Origin: CAWAHD01 sp963781785
GTDB lineage: Bacteria; Planctomycetota; Planctomycetia; Isosphaerales; Isosphaeraceae
Reading direction: 5' to 3'
NCBI GenBank assembly: GCA_963781785.1
Contig: CAWAHD010000004.1
Location: forward strand, 124,001-188,000
Length of the DNA stretch: 64,000 bases
A program made the position numbers and the translations under genes. Below, piece by piece: positions 60,501 through 64,000 of this stretch. Every line of letters begins with the position of its first letter. Position 1 is the stretch's first letter. The notes beneath the pieces were generated by a model that was given only the letters and a program-made list of their open reading frames with translations, was not told where the DNA came from and ran no database searches.

Positions 60501-63500
60501 AGCGGCCTGGATGCTGGAAAACGCGGAGTTGGGAATGTCCACGAAGTTGGTGCCGCCGGTGGGATCCCACTGAGCGTCCATGGTGGCGGCGCCGCCCCCC
60601 TGGTAGTATTCGACATCAATCGTGTGCAAGCCTGGAGTCAAGTCCGCCAGCCCTGTCGCCTGAGTAGCCCCCTGGAAGTTGTTGTTGTTAACGACCGCGC
60701 TGCCATCGATGTAAAGCATGCTGCCGTCGTCGCTGGTGGTCGCGAAGTTGATGGGCACCGGAGCGGTTCCGGTGCCTGGGATCATGATCGCGCCATACCA
60801 GCGGGCCTCGACGTTGTTATTATTGCCGCCCCCGAGATTGTAATAGACAGGGTCGCCCACGCTGTCCGCGAACCCGTTGTCGGCGATATCCGGGAAGTCA
60901 ATCGGCCCGACGAGCTGCGCGGTCACGGTGGGGGTTTGGTTTCCCAGCCAGGCGGAATTGGTGGTGGCAGCGGGCTGGATCAGGTTCTGGGCCGCGGGAA
61001 GGTTGAAATAGGTGCCGGCGAGCCCCTGGACGCGGGCCAATCCAAAGGTGGCCGTGCCGCTGATCGCACCGCTCAACGTGTCCTGACCGGAACCGGAATC
61101 AACGAGGCTGCCCACCGGGCCCAGATTGATGTTGCCGGTAATGTCGATGGTGCCAGTGCCAGCCAGAGTGACGCCCGCATCACCCGTGCAGATGAGCTTG
61201 CCGGTGATTGTGGTGGTGCCGGCGCCGGAGATCACCAGAGCGCCATTACTGGCATTGGTGATGGTGCCGCTGATCGTTTCATTCTGGGTCGGGTCGCCGA
61301 GGTTGATGGTCGGGTCGCCGCCACCGGAATCGGCTGTGATGGTGATGGGAACGGCGTCGGAAATGATCGTGATGGTGTCCGTGCCATCCGAGGTGTCCAG
61401 AGTCATGGCCGACACATGGGCGGCCGCGACGGTCACCGTGGAGCTACCGGACCCGGTGGCGAATCCCGCTCCCGCGCCGGTCACGGTAATGGTCACCGCG
61501 GGGTCCGAGAGCGTGTAGATGCCTGCCGCGAGCTGGACGCTGAGCCGGTCTGGAGCGCCCGGAGAAGTGGTGAAAGTCAGTTTGCCGCCGCCACCGAGGG
61601 TCAGAATGGCTTGCCCGAGCACGCTCACCGTGGCGTAGGCGGGATCGCTGAAACCGGAAACGTTTTCCGCGACGATCTCGTAGCTGTAGGTGTGGCCCAC
61701 GGGGACATTGGTATCCGTGAAAGTTTGGGTCGAGGGGGGAGAATCGCTGGTCTCGGGCCGGTCGGCGTAGATCGCATACGGACCCCCATCGACAGATCGG
61801 GAAATCTGGTAACCGAGAGCAAAAGGTCCGGCGTGGTCGGTCCAGCTCAAGACGACCGTGTCACCGCTTTGAACGGCCGTGGCGTTGGTCGGTGCCGGCG
61901 GCACATTGGGAATGTTCACGGATGCCGTGTTTGAGCTGCTCGACAAACCGGACGAGTTGGTGGCTTGCAGCTTGTAGTAATACGTATTGCCGGGGCTCAG
62001 GCCGGCGGCCCCATCCGTGTAGTAATAGGGCGCGGAGGCAAGTGTCTCGGTGACGACGTTCTGGGTGAACAGGCTGTTCGTCGCGCGCGTGAGGACAAAG
62101 CCGGTCTCGTTGGTCGCCGTGTTGGTCCAGGTCAGATAGACTTCCGAGCCGCTGGCAGGCGTGGCCCCCAGGCCCTGCGGGGCAGTCGGGGTCTGGCCAG
62201 TCTGATTGGTCGTCATCGCGCTGGCAGTGTTGGAGGGGCCGGAGGAACCAGCCGAATTGCTGCCCACGACCTGGAAATAATAGGTCGTGCTCTGGTTCAG
62301 GCCGGTGACCGTGTAGCTTGTCGACTCCTGTGCGGCATTGGCCACCGTGGTGAAATTCACCCCATTCGTCGATTCTAGAATGGCGTAGCTGGTGGCGAAG
62401 TTCGGCGAGACCGTACTGTCGGTCCAGTTCAGCTCGATGGCCGAACCCGATAGCGCCTGGGCGCTGAGGTTCGCCGGAGCGTTCGGCGCCTGGGCCGGCG
62501 TACCCGGCCCGGTCAGCCCGAAGACTTGCAGGCTGTTTTGCGTGCCGACGAAAACCTGGCCATTGGCCACGGTTGGCACCGCGAACTTGACCGCTGCGAT
62601 GCTGCCCGAACCGCTGTTCCACAATTCGGTGCTGAGTGACAAGGTGCTGTAGGCGTGGAGCTCGTTGTTGTTGGTGTCCATGATCCAGGCAATGCCGCCG
62701 GCAGGGTCCTCGCTGCCGTCGGCCGAAATCATCACCGAGCCGGGCAGATAGCCGAAGTTGTTGTTGGCTGTTTCCGAGGTTGGCTCAAGGGTCGCGATGG
62801 GGACGGTGGGAGGGTCCGGCGCCGGGTTGGGGGCGACAATGTAGGACCACGCATTGCTGTTGTAGCCAGCGACCCAGTAGAGCGTGCCATGGTAGTAGGC
62901 CGGGGTGCTCAGTGACCCGTTGATCAAGACCGGAGGGGTGGTTATGCCGGTGCTGGGGTTGTAGACGGTGTTCAGGACGTTGTCGTCATTGACGTTGAAC
63001 TTCCCCAGGTTGTCGCGGTCGAGCAGGTAGATCGTACCTTCCTTGCCGGCGGCCACAATGAGGTGCGGGTGGCCGGGGATGCCGGCCGAGTCGGGCAGCA
63101 CCAGCGGAGACCCGGAGCCGAAATCCTCGTCGGCGTCGTCGAGCGCGTTCACATTGTAGGGTGTGAAGTAATCGACGATTTTCATGCCCCAGCCATTCGA
63201 ATTCTGGTTGGTCGCGGTGGTGGTCGGGTCGGCCTCGACCTTCACCAGGGATTCGTAATAGTCATCATCAACGGGGAACCCGTTGGCATCGAGCGTCGGC
63301 GGGCCGCCGCGCGGGTCGCCGTTGCCGGTTTCAAAGTAGAAGGCGGGCTCACCGTTGAAGGCTTCGTCGGGGTCGAAGGTCAGGCCGCCGCCGCCGCCCC
63401 AGATGCCGCCGTCGCCGCCATTGGGGTCGGTGCACAGGACCCCGGCAAGAACCATCCCCTGCGTTGACAGGTGAGTGACGTTCCATGCGACGACCCAGCC

Positions 63501-64000
63501 ATGGTAAGGGCCGACGTCGCCGTGCGAAGCCCATTCTTCATAGACAATACCGTTCACCAGGCTCAGAGCTGGGCGGTCGGCCTCGTGCAAGGCGTTGAAC
63601 TGAACCACGCCCCCGACATTGCCGTCGCCCGTGCCGCTCACGGAGATCGGTGTGTTATTGGTGTTATCGTTAGTCGTGTCGCCTGTCAGGAAAGACGGCG
63701 CGGCGTCGGTGCCATCGCCGACATTGATGGCGTGCAGTCGCTGGACGAAATGAGTCGTCGAGCCGACAAGTTCCTTCGTGGCGACAGAGACGTAGAGGAT
63801 GTTCGTGGACTGGTCGATGACCGGCGTGCCGGTGATGCCAATTTCCGGGTTGATGTCGTATGAATTAACGTCCTGGCTCAAAACGGTGGCGACGGAAGTC
63901 GCACCGGGAAGGTAGTCATTGGGGTTGGTGGTATCCAGGAACGTGCGCTGCCAGAGGATGGCGCCGCTCGCGGCGTTGATCGCGTACAGGGAGTCATGTT
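57516..64000 (-). CDS. Giant secreted protein: PQQ-like propeller, Fn3, three PA14/autotransporter-strand repeats (5' end outside window)
   Basis: The frame is open from 57516 to beyond 64000, more than 2,150 residues; no start is visible. The N-terminal visible part is a PQQ-type propeller (SLYAINAASGAILWQRTFLD; IYLLDRDNLGKFNVND). Three fibronectin type III modules follow (APANLSAQALSGSAIELNWT … SYTVTGLNQSTTYYFQVVGS). Then come β-strand units of the autotransporter-associated type (GTGTLTLSHNNSYSGSTTID) alternating with three PA14 domains (ATTSDDGSMLYIDGSAVVNN). The C-terminus is a DUF-like β-sandwich (GGTITITNTGTTDLIGSLQF). PA14 copies lie at about 58380-58925, 59465-60010 and 60500-61040. 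No anchor or PEP-CTERM is present. It is probably an exported carbohydrate-binding protein or matrix protein. Confidence 0.9.
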   Translation of the reverse strand, partial: HDSLYAINAASGAILWQRTFLDTTNPNDYLPGATSVATVLSQDVNSYDINPEIGITGTPVIDQSTNILYVSVATKELVGSTTHFVQRLHAINVGDGTDAAPSFLTGDTTNDNTNNTPISVSGTGDGNVGGVVQFNALHEADRPALSLVNGIVYEEWASHGDVGPYHGWVVAWNVTHLSTQGMVLAGVLCTDPNGGDGGIWGGGGGLTFDPDEAFNGEPAFYFETGNGDPRGGPPTLDANGFPVDDDYYESLVKVEADPTTTATNQNSNGWGMKIVDYFTPYNVNALDDADEDFGSGSPLVLPDSAGIPGHPHLIVAAGKEGTIYLLDRDNLGKFNVNDDNVLNTVYNPSTGITTPPVLINGSLSTPAYYHGTLYWVAGYNSNAWSYIVAPNPAPDPPTVPIATLEPTSETANNNFGYLPGSVMISADGSEDPAGGIAWIMDTNNNELHAYSTLSLSTELWNSGSGSIAAVKFAVPTVANGQVFVGTQNSLQVFGLTGPGTPAQAPNAPANLSAQALSGSAIELNWTDSTVSPNFATSYAILESTNGVNFTTVANAAQESTSYTVTGLNQSTTYYFQVVGSNSAGSSGPSNTASAMTTNQTGQTPTAPQGLGATPASGSEVYLTWTNTATNETGFVLTRATNSLFTQNVVTETLASAPYYYTDGAAGLSPGNTYYYKLQATNSSGLSSSSNTASVNIPNVPPAPTNATAVQSGDTVVLSWTDHAGPFALGYQISRSVDGGPYAIYADRPETSDSPPSTQTFTDTNVPVGHTYSYEIVAENVSGFSDPAYATVSVLGQAILTLGGGGKLTFTTSPGAPDRLSVQLAAGIYTLSDPAVTITVTGAGAGFATGSGSSTVTVAAAHVSAMTLDTSDGTDTITIISDAVPITITADSGGGDPTINLGDPTQNETISGTITNASNGALVISGAGTTTITGKLICTGDAGVTLAGTGTIDITGNINLGPVGSLVDSGSGQDTLSGAISGTATFGLARVQGLAGTYFNLPAAQNLIQPAATTNSAWLGNQTPTVTAQLVGPIDFPDIADNGFADSVGDPVYYNLGGGNNNNVEARWYGAIMIPGTGTAPVPINFATTSDDGSMLYIDGSAVVNNNNFQGATQATGLADLTPGLHTIDVEYYQGGGAATMDAQWDPTGGTNFVDIPNSAFSSIQAANGVTMAGTGTLTLSHNNSYSGSTTIDAGTLIVTANGAMGPATAAGIVVKTGGALAFTGGLHYTTAEPISISGAGPAGNGAIENISGTNTFATLITVPGMAVIGSVAGSLTLGSNLICQGAGVTLTGAGAIHVAGNINLGPEGNLNDSGSGPATITGVISGTALTGFVQGLTGTYFNLTAAQDLIQPADASNSAWLGNQTPAVTARLVGPIDFPDIADNGFVDSVGDPVYYNLGAGNNTNVEARWYGDIMIPGTGTTPVPINFATTSDDGSMLYIDGVAVVSNNNFQPPTEATGMVNLTPGLHSIDVEYYQGGGGAYLDVQWDPTGGTNFVDIPNSAFVEPVNGLIKTGTGTLTLSKTNTYSGSTTVSAGTLVVTANGAMGPATATGIFVNTAGALAFTGGLHYTTAEPFVISGSGPAGNGAIENISGTNSFAIPITLSGAATIGSDLDTMTLGGNISVGQSTLTVVGAGTTTINGNLICDTGSVTLAGSGTINIAGNINLGTEGNLIDSSSGRDKITGVISGTATSGFDHGLTGTYFNLPAAQDLIQPAASTNSAWLGNQIPAVTAQLVGPIDFPDIADNGFADSVGNPAYYNLGAGSNTNVEARWYGDIMIPGTGTAPVPISFATTSDDGSMLYIDGTAVVNNNNFQAAAQATGMADLTPGVHTIDVEYYQGGGGASLDVQWDPTGGTNFVDIPNSAFGEAVNTLTKTGTGTLTVSNTDTYFGSTTIDAGKLVVNGRLLNTAVTVNGGGTLGGDGKVPATTVQSGGALSPGDSPGTLTAGSLALATGSTFNEELGGTTAGTQYDQTVIPAGGTVALDSPTLNVSFLGSFLPAVGQQFTIIKNQSGSTVVGTFSQGSTYTFDGYTFGINYAAGASHNVVLTVLSQNVSSQVSASKSGLVYNRARQLFGGTITITNTGTTDLIGSLQFELTGLPAGVELANASGIAPDGNPYISVNLGGGVLAPGQSITFTVLFKNPKLLSFAYGIIAFDEDTSG
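58380..61040. repeat. Three long internal DNA repeats in the giant PA14 gene
   Basis: Segments at about 58380-58925, 59465-60010 and 60500-61040 are highly similar at the nucleotide level, spaced about 1.03-1.09 kb. Each encodes one PA14 domain with its flanking autotransporter-like strands. They are candidate sites of recombination or assembly collapse. Confidence 0.85.

Noticed and set aside
58509..61934. Plus-strand frames of 642 and 492 residues
   Set aside because: They are antisense to the PA14/autotransporter-strand repeats. Their own repetition only mirrors the real gene.
43016..64000. Biosynthetic gene cluster or phage tail-fibre locus
   Set aside because: The giant genes carry surface-protein repeats and LEPR signatures. 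There are no synthase domains or phage structural genes.

Overview
The window looks like a chromosome segment of a high-GC planctomycete. The best fit by gene content is the Isosphaerales (Singulisphaera, Aquisphaera or Tautonia type), but that placement is an inference without a marker gene. The support is a pseudopilin-like DUF1559 protein followed by a lipoprotein, ECF sigma factors next to or fused with large extra domains, Ser/Thr kinases carrying WD40 propellers, PEP-CTERM proteins, tricorn and amidohydrolase propeller proteins, very large secreted repeat proteins with an N-terminal LEPR-like motif (LEDRTLL, LESRQLL), and dispersed extragenic hairpin repeats. No rRNA, tRNA, CRISPR array or prophage was recognised.

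Layout. 1-5.2 kb: a tricorn-type protease fragment (minus), a small membrane-anchored protein and a VanZ-like protein (plus), and a ceramidase-like secreted enzyme (minus). 5.3-9.0 kb: a 298-bp MITE-like element, a Gly/Tyr/Pro-rich secreted protein, an IS630 remnant, a secreted hypothetical, and the DUF1559/lipoprotein pair. 9.3-14.4 kb: an SDR oxidoreductase and a carboxymuconolactone-decarboxylase-like gene in one operon; a complete ISKra4-type insertion sequence with a 9-bp target duplication in its promoter region; and a divergent aldo/keto reductase translationally coupled to arfB. 14.4-26.1 kb: an SRPBCC protein, a propeller-amidohydrolase fusion, an amidase, a 13-unit hairpin tandem array, a four-domain TIM barrel/cytochrome c/propeller/cupredoxin protein, and a second amidohydrolase. 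26.2-42.7 kb: a WD40 protein, an ECF sigma factor fused to a membrane segment and a DUF4159 domain, a TIGR03118 PEP-CTERM protein, small hypotheticals, a compact kinase, a secreted hypothetical, and an ECF-sigma/kinase-WD40 pair. 43.0-64.0 kb: three giant extracellular proteins (about 2,120, 1,880 and more than 2,150 residues), a family 1 glycosyltransferase and a second PEP-CTERM protein.

A dominant technical feature is the number of single-base frame breaks. About two dozen were found in otherwise well-conserved genes, several in homopolymers or GC simple sequence. The reading frame resumes immediately with recognisable family sequence in each case. I therefore annotate these as single disrupted genes. 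The density suggests base-calling errors in a draft or long-read assembly more than real decay, but that cannot be settled from sequence alone.

Functionally the window combines envelope and extracellular proteins (surface adhesin-like giants, PEP-CTERM proteins, secreted hydrolases and redox proteins) with regulatory modules (ECF sigma factors and kinases) and a few cytoplasmic redox and ribosome-rescue genes.
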